From an uncultured Campylobacter sp. (lineage in GTDB: Bacteria > Campylobacterota > Campylobacteria > Campylobacterales > Campylobacteraceae), in contig NZ_CALJPG010000022.1 of assembly GCF_937980635.1 (NCBI RefSeq), forward strand, positions 1 through 64,000: a stretch of 64,000 bases of DNA. The letters run 5' to 3'. Positions 25,924 to 34,879 of this stretch are shown here, piece after piece. The translations under genes were made by a program, and so were the position numbers. The notes beneath the pieces were generated by a model. The model was given only the letters and a program-made list of their open reading frames with translations. It ran no database searches and was not told the origin of the DNA. The first letter of the stretch is position 1; each line of letters opens with the position of its first letter.

Positions 25924-25933
25924 GAGGTTTAAG

Positions 25934-26872
25934 ATGCAGACTATACAAACTATATTTTTAATGATATTTCAAGTAGCGGTTATCGTCCTAGTCGCTCCGC
26001 TTTTCGACGGTATGGCGAGAAAACTTCGAGCCAAGCTTCAGTCGAAACAAGGAAGCGATTTTTTTCAAACTTACCGCGATATTATTAAGCTTTTTAAGCG
26101 CGGTAGAACCGTTCCTGCGTGCAGCCACTGGGTATTTAGATGGGCTCCGTTTTTCCTTTTCGCTACTTCGGCAGCGATCTTGGCGGCTATTCCTATTACT
26201 TACAGCGATCCAACCACCGATAAAATTTTCGGAGCATATTCGGATATTTTCGTTATCTTATATCTAGGCGCACTTTTGCGCTTCGTATTCGGTGCGGCAT
26301 CACTAGATAGCGGTAACCCGTTTGCCGCAACCGGCGGCGGACGCGAGCAGATGCTTGCCGTTTTTGTCGAACCCGTGATGATGATGTGCCTAATCGTAGT
26401 AATGATGGCTGCGGGAACTTCAAATTTAGTTGAGATTCAGGGGATGGTACGCAGCGGTCAGATCGGCTATCAAATTCCAAGCTTTGCCGTCGCCTCGATT
26501 GCATTTTTATGGTGTATGTATGTCGAGACCGGCAGAAAGCCATTTGATCTTGCCGAAGCCGAGCAAGAGCTTCAAGAAGGTTTACTTGGCGAATACGCAG
26601 GCAGCGATCTAGGCTTAGTGCAAGCGGCGCTTATTTTGAAGCAATTTGCGATGATCGGATTATTCCTAACGATATTTGAGCCGTGGAATTTTAGCAATCC
26701 GTTTTTAGCAATCATAATCTTCGTGCTAAAAACCGGCGTATTTTACGTAGCAGCCGTTTTCATCGACAACTTTGGACCACGCTTCAGAATGACTTCGAGC
26801 ATGCGCAAAATTTCATGCGGCGCTCTTGCCATCGCTTTTGCGGCATTAACGCTTTACGTAGTAGGATTTTAA
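25934..26872 (+). CDS. hyfC: hydrogenase 4 membrane subunit HyfC (NuoH-like)
   Basis: The 312-residue membrane protein corresponds to HycD/HyfC and to complex I NuoH, anchoring the hydrogenase module. Visible motifs are APLFDGMARKLRAKLQSKQG near residue 21 (the family's G-x-x-R-K-x-K-A-x-x-Q-x-R-x-G loop) and the cytoplasmic loop ETGRKPFDLAEAEQELQEGLLGEYAG near 197-222, strongly conserved in energy-converting hydrogenases. It has AGGAGG before the ATG and is 10 bp after hyfB. Confidence 0.93.
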   Translation: MQTIQTIFLMIFQVAVIVLVAPLFDGMARKLRAKLQSKQGSDFFQTYRDIIKLFKRGRTVPACSHWVFRWAPFFLFATSAAILAAIPITYSDPTTDKIFGAYSDIFVILYLGALLRFVFGAASLDSGNPFAATGGGREQMLAVFVEPVMMMCLIVVMMAAGTSNLVEIQGMVRSGQIGYQIPSFAVASIAFLWCMYVETGRKPFDLAEAEQELQEGLLGEYAGSDLGLVQAALILKQFAMIGLFLTIFEPWNFSNPFLAIIIFVLKTGVFYVAAVFIDNFGPRFRMTSSMRKISCGALAIAFAALTLYVVGF

Positions 26873-26873
26873 G

Positions 26874-27518
26874 ATGAATAGTATCGATATTTTAGCAATT
26901 TGTATGATCGTAACGTCACTCGCGGTATTCGGACTTAGAAATTTAAAACTTTCGATCGGAATTTACGCGATTCAGACGCTACTTTTGGTAAGCATATTTT
27001 TTATGTTGTATTCTAACTTTAATGCGCCACAGCTTAGAATTTGGGCGATAGTGGCGTTTTTTACGAAGGTTCTTTTCGTGCCAGGAATTTTATTTTGGCT
27101 AGTTAAAAAGCTGGATGTGATCAGCGAGGATGAGCCGGTAGGCGGCTTTTTCGTAAGCCCCGTTATTGCGATGGGATTTTCGCTAGCGATTGCGATGACA
27201 ATCAATCCGATCTTGCTTAAATTCTCTCTTATTCAAGAAAGAATCGTTCTAATAGCGGCGGTAACCGTATTTATGATGGGAATTTTCGGCTTCATGCTAA
27301 GAAATTCTTTCATCAAGCAAATTCTAGCCTACTGCCTCTTTGAAAACGGCATCCACCTAAGCCTTGCACTTATGGCTTACAACTCTCACGAGCTAGTCGA
27401 GCTTGGAATTTTAACCGACGCGATCTTTGCGGTTATTATTATGAGCATTTTGGCGGTTAGATTTTACAAAGCTTATGACGGGCTTGATACGTCTAAAGCT
27501 TCGAATTTAAGGGGTTAA
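26874..27518 (+). CDS. hyfE: hydrogenase 4 membrane subunit HyfE (NuoK-like)
   Basis: The 214-residue protein has about six membrane helices and matches HyfE, the NuoK-related small subunit. It includes NLKLSIGIYAIQTLLL near residue 22 and CLFENGIHLSLALMAY near 152, with the glutamate in the membrane (LFENGI) that is conserved in NuoK-like proteins. It comes directly after hyfC. hyfD, present in E. coli between hyfC and hyfE, is missing. Confidence 0.9.
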   Translation: MNSIDILAICMIVTSLAVFGLRNLKLSIGIYAIQTLLLVSIFFMLYSNFNAPQLRIWAIVAFFTKVLFVPGILFWLVKKLDVISEDEPVGGFFVSPVIAMGFSLAIAMTINPILLKFSLIQERIVLIAAVTVFMMGIFGFMLRNSFIKQILAYCLFENGIHLSLALMAYNSHELVELGILTDAIFAVIIMSILAVRFYKAYDGLDTSKASNLRG

Positions 27519-29002
27519 TGATGAATAGTTTAGCTTTTATATTAATTTTTCCGTTGCTCGGAGCGCTGATATTATTCTTATGCCCTAAGAATTTCAAGCT
27601 CCTAAGCTCGCTACACGTTTTGATTTCTGCAGTTACATCCGCAGGGCTACTCTGTAACGTAGGCAAGCTTATCAGCGGCAACTTTGAGGCTTTTTACGCA
27701 TACGATAAATTCCTATTCCTAGATAGCCTAGGCTGCGTATTTTTAGTGCTAATCGCTGTAACGGGCTTTTTGGTAAATTTATACTCCACCACCTATATGA
27801 AGTGGGAGATACAGGGCGGTCATCTGGATCTTAGCGATCTTAGAAAATACTATGCGCTCTGCCACGTTTTCGTTTTTACGATGACGCTTAGCGTTATCTG
27901 CAACAACGTCGCGTTTATGTGGGCTGCAGTAGAGGCCACTACGTTAGCATCGGTATTTTTGGTCGCTATTCATAAAGACAAAAAATCTACCGAGAGCGGT
28001 TACAAATATATCGTTATCTGCTCGATCGGCTTAGCATTCGCGCTTTATGCTACCGTTTTACTATATGCGGCTACATTCAAAATCACGGGCGATGGCGAGG
28101 CTTCGATGCTTTGGACTAGCATTATGGATCACGCCAAAGGCTTAAACAAAGATGCCGCTAAGCTTATCTTTATATTCGCTCTAATCGGCTTTGGAACCAA
28201 AGCAGGACTTGCTCCTACTCACACTTGGCTTCCTGACGTTCACGCAGAAGGTCCAGCTCCGATTTCGGCACTACTTTCGGGTGTGCTTTTAAAATGTGCG
28301 ATGCTAGCGATATTTAGATATTACGCGGTAACCGCCGAAGCGATAGGGCCAGACTTCGTTAAGCACGTGATGCTGATCTCGGGCACGATCACGCTATTTA
28401 TAGCAGGAATTTTCCTCGTTCGCCAGCACGACGTAAAGAGGATGTTTGCTTACCACTCGGTCGTTCATATGGGTGTTATTGCATTTGCGCTAGGTATCGG
28501 CGGATATTTTGGCTTGCTTGCCGCGATCTTTCACTGCTTAGCTCACAGCTTTACCAAGGCTCTTGCATTCTGCTCTACTGGCAATATTGCTAGAATTTAT
28601 GGTCACAAAGATATGACTAGAATGGGCGGTATGGTAAAAATCGCTCCGCTTACTACGATAATGTTTGGTGCTGCGGTTTGCTCGCTCGTAGGCGTTCCTG
28701 CGTTTGCGATCTTTGTAAGCGAATTTAACGTTTTCAAAGGCGCGATAGCCAGCGGTCAATACATAGCCGTAGCATTATTTGCGATCGCGCTCGTAATTAT
28801 TTTCATCGCGGACTTCGCGCACTTTAATCTTGCGAGCTTCGGTACGCCTAAAGGTGAAGTGGTTTATGCTAAAGAGATGAGCTTGTTTGAAAATTTACCG
28901 CTAATCTTGCTTTGCGCTTTAGTGATAATTTTCGGCGTATGGCACGTAGGTGATTTTTGGATGCTCGTCGAAAACGGCGTTAGAATAATGATGAGAGGTT
29001 AA
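27518..29002 (+). CDS. hyfF: hydrogenase 4 membrane subunit HyfF (NuoN/antiporter-like)
   Basis: The 494-residue polytopic membrane protein has antiporter-type motifs: AAVEATTLASVFLVA near residue 135, FGTKAGLAPTHTWLPDVHAEGPAPISALLSG near 225-255, and RQHDVKRMFAYHSVVHMG near 305. HAEGPAPISALLSG distinguishes the HyfF branch from HyfB. It overlaps hyfE by 1 bp. With HyfB it gives this hydrogenase two antiporter-like subunits, consistent with a proton- or sodium-translocating enzyme. Confidence 0.92.
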   Translation: MMNSLAFILIFPLLGALILFLCPKNFKLLSSLHVLISAVTSAGLLCNVGKLISGNFEAFYAYDKFLFLDSLGCVFLVLIAVTGFLVNLYSTTYMKWEIQGGHLDLSDLRKYYALCHVFVFTMTLSVICNNVAFMWAAVEATTLASVFLVAIHKDKKSTESGYKYIVICSIGLAFALYATVLLYAATFKITGDGEASMLWTSIMDHAKGLNKDAAKLIFIFALIGFGTKAGLAPTHTWLPDVHAEGPAPISALLSGVLLKCAMLAIFRYYAVTAEAIGPDFVKHVMLISGTITLFIAGIFLVRQHDVKRMFAYHSVVHMGVIAFALGIGGYFGLLAAIFHCLAHSFTKALAFCSTGNIARIYGHKDMTRMGGMVKIAPLTTIMFGAAVCSLVGVPAFAIFVSEFNVFKGAIASGQYIAVALFAIALVIIFIADFAHFNLASFGTPKGEVVYAKEMSLFENLPLILLCALVIIFGVWHVGDFWMLVENGVRIMMRG

Positions 29003-29004
29003 AA

Positions 29005-30741
29005 ATGAGAGGCGATAAATTTATAGAAATTTTAAAGACCAAAGTCAAGGTCTTAGAAGTTACCCGCCAAGCCGAGGATCAAATCACCGTTTTAGTGGAT
29101 AGAAATGATCTACCGCTTGCGGTTAAGACGCTATATTATGACATCGGCGGTTTTATCAGCACGATGATCCCTAACGATGAGCGCGAGCTAAACGGAAATT
29201 TCGCGCTTTACTATGCGATATCTATGGAAGGCGGTAAGATGACTGAAGCGGAGGATTTCGCCGCAGAGGATAAATGCTTCATCACCGTTAGGACGCTAAT
29301 TCCTGGATCGGATCCTACGTTCCCGTCGGTTACTCCTTTAGTGCCTGCTTGCGTATGGTACGAAAGAGAAGCTTTCGATATGTTCGGCTTAATCGCTGAG
29401 GGCTTGCCTGATAAACGCCGCTTGGTGCTAAGCGACGATTGGCCAGATGGGCTTCATCCACTTCGCAAAGACGCAATGGACTACCGCTATAGGCCTGATC
29501 CTGTAGATCATAAAGACGAGCCTAATGCAGAGTTTTTATTTCCTAGCGGTGACGGCGTAGTGGATGTTCCGCTTGGACCTCTTCACGTAACGAGCGATGA
29601 GCCGGGACACTTCAGACTATTTTGCGACGGCGATGAGATTATAGATGCGGACTACCGCTTATTTTATCAACACCGCGGTATGGAGAAACTAGCTGAAAAC
29701 CGAATGAACTACGATCAGATGGGCTATTTAGCAGAGCGCGTCTGCGGAATTTGCGGCTACGCTCATGCGATTGCGTGTATTGAAGCAGCAGAGAAAGCTA
29801 TCAGGCTTGAAATTCCGCTTCGTGCGCAAGCCATCCGTGTCATCTGCCTTGAGATCGAGCGCCTTCACAGCCATCTTTTAAATATCGGTCTAGCTTGCGA
29901 AGTAACGGGTAACTACAACGCCTTTATGCATATCTTTAGGGTGCGCGAGTATTCTATGGAGCTAGCTCAGCTCGTAACCGGCGGTCGCAAGACTTACGGC
30001 AATGTAATTATGGGCGGACTTCGCCGTGATATGACCGATAATGAAATTCGCAAGAGCATCGAGATCATTAATAAACTTGACGTTCAAATTTCAGAAATTT
30101 GGGACGCCGTTATGGAGGATAAACGCCAAATCGGTCGCTGGAAGGGTGTGGGCATATTAGATCGCAAAGTGGCGCGCGATTTCAGCCCGGTAGGTCCAAA
30201 TATGAGAGCTTCCGGTTTTAAACGCGACAACCGCTACGATCATCCTTACGATTTCTTCAATAAGATAGAATTCGAAGTAGCCGTAGAGCACGGTGGCGAT
30301 GTATTCAGCCGTGAAGTCGTAAGATATAAAGAGCTTAAACAATCGATCCACATCATCAGGCAGTGCTTGCATCAAATGCCGCAAACTCCGATAATGATCG
30401 ATCCACAGACTATGATCAGACCGGAAAACTACGCTTTAGGTCACGACGAAGCACCGCGCGGCGAAAACGTCCACTGGATCATGCAAGGAAACGCTCAGAA
30501 GGTTTACCGCTGGAGATGTCGCGCCGCTACGTATAACAACTGGCCGAGCTTGCGATTTCAATTCCGCGGAAATAACATCTCCGATGCGGCGCTAATCGTA
30601 TGCTCGATGGATCCGTGCTACTCATGCACCGAGCGCGTAACTTTAGTCGATATTAATAGCGGAAAGAGTAAAATTCTAACCGAAAAAGACCTTAAGAAAT
30701 TTTGCCAAGACGGCAAGGTTAGCAAAAAGGATTTAAGATGA
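29005..30741 (+). CDS. hyfG: hydrogenase 4 large catalytic subunit HyfG ([NiFe], group 4)
   Basis: This 578-residue fusion has a NuoC-like N-terminal part (about 1-165) and a NuoD/[NiFe]-hydrogenase part. The nickel ligands are C247 and C250 in RVCGICGYAHAIAC, and C538 and C541 in DPCYSCTER. Both CxxC pairs are intact, so it should be an active H2-forming enzyme rather than a complex I subunit. After R544 there are 34 more residues. In E. coli HycE the protease HycI cuts at the equivalent CxxC-x-x-R site to remove such a tail, and a hycI homologue is in this operon. It is cytoplasmic, on the membrane arm. Confidence 0.95.
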   Translation: MRGDKFIEILKTKVKVLEVTRQAEDQITVLVDRNDLPLAVKTLYYDIGGFISTMIPNDERELNGNFALYYAISMEGGKMTEAEDFAAEDKCFITVRTLIPGSDPTFPSVTPLVPACVWYEREAFDMFGLIAEGLPDKRRLVLSDDWPDGLHPLRKDAMDYRYRPDPVDHKDEPNAEFLFPSGDGVVDVPLGPLHVTSDEPGHFRLFCDGDEIIDADYRLFYQHRGMEKLAENRMNYDQMGYLAERVCGICGYAHAIACIEAAEKAIRLEIPLRAQAIRVICLEIERLHSHLLNIGLACEVTGNYNAFMHIFRVREYSMELAQLVTGGRKTYGNVIMGGLRRDMTDNEIRKSIEIINKLDVQISEIWDAVMEDKRQIGRWKGVGILDRKVARDFSPVGPNMRASGFKRDNRYDHPYDFFNKIEFEVAVEHGGDVFSREVVRYKELKQSIHIIRQCLHQMPQTPIMIDPQTMIRPENYALGHDEAPRGENVHWIMQGNAQKVYRWRCRAATYNNWPSLRFQFRGNNISDAALIVCSMDPCYSCTERVTLVDINSGKSKILTEKDLKKFCQDGKVSKKDLR

Positions 30742-31277
30742 TGAAATTATTCGACATTACCGAAAAATATGGTAAGGCGACCTATGCTTATCCGTTTGAG
30801 CCATACATCGTGCCCGAGAATTTTCGCGGGCAGCCTGAATACACCTATGAGCTTTGCATAGGCTGTGCCGCGTGCGGAATCGCCTGCCCATCTAATGCGA
30901 TTGAGCTTAAGATGAACGAAGCCCAAACTAAACTTATTTGGGAATTCGATTGCGGACGCTGCATATTTTGCGGTCGCTGCGACGAGGTATGCCCTACGGG
31001 AGCGGTAAGGCTAGGCAATAGCTTTGAGCTAGCGGTAAAATTTGACAAAAGCGCGCTTATCCAACACGGCGAGCTTGAGATGGAGAAATGCAGCTGCTGC
31101 GGCAAGCCGATGACCCCAAAAAGACTAATCAACTACACGCTAGAAAAGTTAAGTACGGCAAATTTGCTCCCAGGCAGATTAGAAGAAGCTAAAAAATATC
31201 TCTACATCTGCCCTGAATGCAAAAAAGCTCAAGCGGTTGAGAGAATGACTAAAGGCTTAGAGGAGGCAATAAAATGA
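30738..31277 (+). CDS. hyfH: hydrogenase 4 ferredoxin subunit HyfH (NuoI-like)
   Basis: The 179-residue protein carries two [4Fe-4S] sites: C40-x2-C43-x2-C46-x3-C50 and C75-x2-C78-x2-C81-x3-C85. These pass electrons towards HyfI. A later group of cysteines (CSCC near residue 117 and CPEC near 158) resembles the zinc-ribbon-like end of HycF/HyfH. It overlaps hyfG (ATGATGA) and hyfI, so two adjacent ATGs are possible starts. Confidence 0.93.
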   Translation: MMKLFDITEKYGKATYAYPFEPYIVPENFRGQPEYTYELCIGCAACGIACPSNAIELKMNEAQTKLIWEFDCGRCIFCGRCDEVCPTGAVRLGNSFELAVKFDKSALIQHGELEMEKCSCCGKPMTPKRLINYTLEKLSTANLLPGRLEEAKKYLYICPECKKAQAVERMTKGLEEAIK

Positions 31278-32098
31278 GTTTGTATCAAGTCCCCGAAAAT
31301 ATTAAAAACGCAAACGATCTAACCGCAAAATTGGAGCTTTTGAAAAATATCAAACGAAGCTTCAGCGTTTATCGTATCGACTGCGGAAGTTGCAACGGCT
31401 GTGAAATCGAAATTTTTGCTTCTATCACGCCGATGTGGGATCCGGAGCGCTTCGGATTTAAACTCGTAGCCAACCCTCGCCACGCAGATATCTTAGTCTG
31501 CACCGGCCCGGTTACTCGCCAGATGTATTATCCGCTGCTTCGCGCTTACGAAGCCGCGCCCGATCCGAAGATCGTAGTAGCACTAGGTGCTTGCGGAAGC
31601 AGCGGTGGAATTTTCCACGACGCATATAGCGTATGGAGTGGCATCGATAAGATTGTGCCGGTAGATGTATATATCCCAGGCTGCCCTCCGCATCCTGCTA
31701 GCATCATCTATGGTCTTGGCATGGCGCTTGGCATCATCGATCAAAAGCTTCAAAAGAAGAGCTACGAGCAAGATAGCACTCTTCCGCCACCGGTTAAGAG
31801 TTCAGTTATCGGCGATATTTTATTCGAGCGCGATCTGCAAGCTGAAGCTAAGAGGCTGATGAGCTATATTTTCGGAAGAGTTTTGTTCGCTAAATACATG
31901 GATGCGATCAAAACCTCATCTGACGTTCACGATCCAAAAGCTTCTCGCGAGGCTCTACTTAACGCTATCCATACCGAAGAGGATCCTAGATACGCGGAGT
32001 GCATGGCGCTATTACACAATGACGTGTATCTAAAATACGCCCGCGCTACGGAGGAATTTAAGATCGATCCGCAAAAAGAGGTCTGGAGCAAACGATGA
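31274..32098 (+). CDS. hyfI: hydrogenase 4 small subunit HyfI (NuoB-like)
   Basis: The 274-residue protein holds the proximal [4Fe-4S] cluster next to the nickel site. Ligands are in DCGSCNGC (C37, C40, C43), GACGSSGG (C107) and PGCPPHP (C137), the NuoB/HycG pattern. The region after about residue 165 is longer than in NuoB and includes a Glu/Arg-rich helix. HycG/HyfI proteins also have such an extension. It overlaps hyfH and the hycH-like gene by 4 bp on each side. Confidence 0.93.
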   Translation: MSLYQVPENIKNANDLTAKLELLKNIKRSFSVYRIDCGSCNGCEIEIFASITPMWDPERFGFKLVANPRHADILVCTGPVTRQMYYPLLRAYEAAPDPKIVVALGACGSSGGIFHDAYSVWSGIDKIVPVDVYIPGCPPHPASIIYGLGMALGIIDQKLQKKSYEQDSTLPPPVKSSVIGDILFERDLQAEAKRLMSYIFGRVLFAKYMDAIKTSSDVHDPKASREALLNAIHTEEDPRYAECMALLHNDVYLKYARATEEFKIDPQKEVWSKR

Positions 32099-32439
32099 TT
32101 GAGGTTTTTAAGCTTACAAAGCGGCATATGGACGAAAACGAAAATTTACCCAAAGAGCTAAAGGATATCAAGGTTTTTTCCACCTGCGTCGGTCACGGCG
32201 TGGGTACGATAGATTTTAGCGAAAAGGTACTTGAGATAGACGATGAAGAATTTAAACGCATCATCGAAAACTCGGGCGACTACGTTAAATTTAAGATCGG
32301 TAACCTAAGCAAGTATTTCGAGATTGAAATTTTTGCCGAGCACGCAGCCAAGCTAATCCCTCAGCTTTGCGAATGTGAGCTTAAAGATCTACTAAAAAAT
32401 ATGCGCGAAGGATACTTCGTGCTAAGGAAGGATTTTTGA
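32095..32439 (+). CDS. hycH: formate hydrogenlyase assembly protein, HycH/HyfJ family
   Basis: The 114-residue protein resembles HycH: a start with FKLTKRHMDEN, then a segment CVGHGVGTIDFSEKVLEI matching the GHH-x-G-x-ID part of HycH, then an E-I-x-I...H strand and a C-terminal REGYFVLRK. HycH is needed for maturation of the large subunit in E. coli. The match is by pattern and position rather than a strong motif. It overlaps hyfI by 4 bp and hycI by 1 bp. Confidence 0.75.
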   Translation: MIEVFKLTKRHMDENENLPKELKDIKVFSTCVGHGVGTIDFSEKVLEIDDEEFKRIIENSGDYVKFKIGNLSKYFEIEIFAEHAAKLIPQLCECELKDLLKNMREGYFVLRKDF

Positions 32440-32891
32440 TGCGAAAGGCGTTGCTTTGTATCGGCAATCCCCTTCGCGGTGACGACGACGTGGGCAATGA
32501 AACAGGGCGAATAGTCGAGGCGAACCTAAAGGACTGGCGCGTTTTTTACGGGCAGGATGTGCCCGAAAACGAATTTGCGGCCCTTAGGGGATTCGCCCCT
32601 GAAATTCTGATCGTAGTAGATGCGATGAGCGGCTTTGATGAGGATAAGATAGAATTTTTCGACCTCAGCAATGATCGCGACTACATATACTCGACGCATA
32701 ACCTACCTACGCCGGTGCTTCTAAGCTATCTGCGCAAAATTTGCCCAAAGACGCTGTTTTTGGGCATCAGCGTGCTGCTAGATAACGTCCTTGATTTTAA
32801 AGAAGGACTGAGCGAAAGCGCAAAAAAAAGCGCGCAAAAAGCTTATGAGCGTATCTTAGAGATTGATTCAAATTTAAATGAGGAGGAGTAA
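32439..32891 (+). CDS. hycI: hydrogenase maturation protease HycI
   Basis: The 150-residue protein is an M52-family endopeptidase that removes the C-terminal tail of the large subunit after nickel insertion. It has the family start LCIGNPLRGDDDVGNETGR (nickel-sensing Asp near residue 13), a second metal-site Asp in VVDAMSG near 61 and a His in STHNLP near 89. The ATG at 32439 overlaps the hycH stop (TGATG). A TTG one codon earlier is less likely. Its predicted target is HyfG at R544. Confidence 0.9.
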   Translation: MRKALLCIGNPLRGDDDVGNETGRIVEANLKDWRVFYGQDVPENEFAALRGFAPEILIVVDAMSGFDEDKIEFFDLSNDRDYIYSTHNLPTPVLLSYLRKICPKTLFLGISVLLDNVLDFKEGLSESAKKSAQKAYERILEIDSNLNEEE

Positions 32892-33755
32892 ATGTTAAAT
32901 CCTGCAGAAACCGCGCAAGCGGTGTCTAGTTCGATGCAACACAAGGCGCATACCCCGCTAATTAGCATAATTTTTCTAGCTATAATGGCGGGCGCTGCAA
33001 TCGCTATGGGCGATATTTTCTGGGCTCACTCGACCGTCGGAATGGCTGAAAAGCAATCTATTGGCTTATCGAATTTCATCGGTGGTATTACCTTTAGCTG
33101 CGGTCTGATGATGGTGGTTTTTTACGGCGGGCATCTATTTACCAGCTCGGTTTTAACGGGTGTACCTGCTGCCGACGGCAAATTACCGCTAGGTAAAACT
33201 ATCGGCTATTGGGCTATCGTTTGGTGCTTTAACTTCGTAGGCGGCGCGTTAATCGCGTATATGTATTATTACTCAGGACTTCCGCTTAAATATGATGGCT
33301 ACATCTTACAGCACTTCATTCCTGCAGCAGCAGGCAAAATAAATGCACCTTTTCATGAGCTATTCATCCGCGGAATTTTTTGTAACGTGTTTGTATGTAT
33401 GTCTATCTGGACTGCGACCAGCGAGAGCAATCTATCGGGTAAATTCTTTGCAATTATGTGGATGATCGGCGCATTCGTAGCTTGCTCGATGGAACACTGC
33501 GTTGCAAATATGTTTATCCTAACCGAAGGTATCATCGCTAAAGGCCACTATCTTGCGGCTGCAGGTGGCGATGTAAATGCTCTTGCAAGCTCGCTTCACG
33601 GCGTAACGGCAGCTCAAATAGATTCAATAAACTGGGGAAATTTCATCGTTAAAAATATGATCCCGGTTACGCTAGGTAACATCTGCGGCGGTCTATTTTT
33701 CGTAGGCTTGGTCGGATTTATGGTAAATAAATACGATATGAAAAAGAAAGACTAA
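32892..33755 (+). CDS. focA: formate/nitrite transporter FocA family channel
   Basis: The 287-residue membrane protein of the FNT family has six helices. Motifs include GGITFSCGLMMVVFYGGHLFTSSVL near residue 63, KTIGYWAIVWCFNFVGGAL near 97 and CSMEHCVANMFIL near 195, containing the channel histidine of FocA. As the last gene of the hyf operon it most likely moves formate in or out to feed FdhF/Hyf. It begins right after hycI with AGGAGG ahead, and a strong terminator follows at 33791. Confidence 0.92.
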   Translation: MLNPAETAQAVSSSMQHKAHTPLISIIFLAIMAGAAIAMGDIFWAHSTVGMAEKQSIGLSNFIGGITFSCGLMMVVFYGGHLFTSSVLTGVPAADGKLPLGKTIGYWAIVWCFNFVGGALIAYMYYYSGLPLKYDGYILQHFIPAAAGKINAPFHELFIRGIFCNVFVCMSIWTATSESNLSGKFFAIMWMIGAFVACSMEHCVANMFILTEGIIAKGHYLAAAGGDVNALASSLHGVTAAQIDSINWGNFIVKNMIPVTLGNICGGLFFVGLVGFMVNKYDMKKKD

Positions 33756-34240
33756 TCTATCGCGCTTCAGCACGATATAAACAAAATACGGCGCGGCACT
33801 TTGCCGCGCATTTTTAATTTCTTAAATTTTAAAAATTCCGATGCGTAAAATTTCGTTCGATTCAAAATTTTAAATTCCATTGCAACCCATAAAATTCCAG
33901 CTTGATTCAAAATTTTAAATTCCATAGCCTGCCACTAAATTTAAAATTCCAAAGCTTTGCATTTTAGGATAGCGGATAAAATCAAAAAGCGAATTGCACG
34001 TTAAAATTTTAAGTAAATTCAAAACAGAATTTTAAACGAGATCACAAACCCAAATTTTATATAAGTTAAAATTTTAGACGAGATCCTAAGCTAAATTTGG
34101 GATGAAATTCCAAAACCAAGCTCTTGATAAAAATTTTACGCTGTAAATCTAGGCAAAATTTTGCGCCGTAACTTTAGACAAAATTTCGCGCTTAAGCCGT
34201 AACGTAAGCCGCATAAATGCTTTAAAACTCTAGCCCGAGC
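33756..34240. repeat. 485-bp repeat-rich spacer after the hyf operon
   Basis: Apart from the terminator it is a run of AAATTTTAAATTCC-type units. The 22-bp sequence starting GATTCAAAATTTTAAATTCC occurs exactly at 33859-33880 and 33904-33925. No gene is seen. Confidence 0.65.
33791..33815 (+). terminator. intrinsic terminator of the hyf operon
   Basis: The perfect 8-bp stem GCGCGGCA (33791-33798) and TGCCGCGC (33802-33809) with a three-base loop is followed by ATTTTT. It lies 36 bp after focA. Confidence 0.92.
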
Positions 34241-34879
34241 CTAAACGCAGTAGCTAAGCAACCTGTCGTAGTCCAGGATCAAAAACTCGTGCTGGCTGAT
34301 TTTTTGAATTACGTTATCTTTTACAAGCTCGTTAAACGCGGTACTCGCGCTTTGACGCTTGAGCCCTACGAAGGATGAAAGCACCTTTAGCGAAAAGGGC
34401 AAAAAGACGTATTTGTAGCCATTTTGATGAAAATTCTGCTCGTTTGCAAGCTCGATCAAAAAGCTCGCGATGCGCCCTTTTGCATTTTCAAAAAGTATAG
34501 AGCGTGTGATTTTGCGCTGCAACAGGATTATCTCTGTTAAAATTTTTATATACGCCTCGCAAAAGCTGCGATTTGCCAAGATCTCCCCTAGTCCACTCGC
34601 ATCGATCGTGTAAATCTCGCTGTCCTCTAAAAACTCAAGCGCGCAAATTTCATTAAGAATGGTGATATTGTCCTTATTTAGGTAGTTGATGATGAATTCT
34701 TCGCCGTCTTCAAAAAACGAAAGCTTCGCCTGCCCACTTTTAAAAATAAAAACTTTAGGCGCCTCGCTATAAAAAACATAGCCTTTTTTGATGACTTGGT
34801 GCTCGAACATTGCAAGCTCCTCGTCGCTAAGCGTGGCGATAGCCTCGGTTTGCAGTAGTCCCAGCCGCGATTTTTCCAT
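34241..34879 (-). CDS. Crp/Fnr family transcriptional regulator
   Basis: The 212-residue protein has a cyclic-nucleotide-binding-like beta-roll (about residues 15-115) and a C-terminal winged helix with SLKVLSSFVGLKRQSASTAFNELVKDNVIQK near 160-190. The N-terminal cysteine group of Fnr is absent: only two cysteines are seen, near residues 79 and 109, so oxygen sensing through a 4Fe-4S cluster is unlikely. It lies just downstream of the hyf operon on the opposite strand. It is a candidate regulator of hyf/fdhF by position only. The ATG has GGAGG ahead. Confidence 0.85.
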   Translation of the reverse strand: MEKSRLGLLQTEAIATLSDEELAMFEHQVIKKGYVFYSEAPKVFIFKSGQAKLSFFEDGEEFIINYLNKDNITILNEICALEFLEDSEIYTIDASGLGEILANRSFCEAYIKILTEIILLQRKITRSILFENAKGRIASFLIELANEQNFHQNGYKYVFLPFSLKVLSSFVGLKRQSASTAFNELVKDNVIQKISQHEFLILDYDRLLSYCV

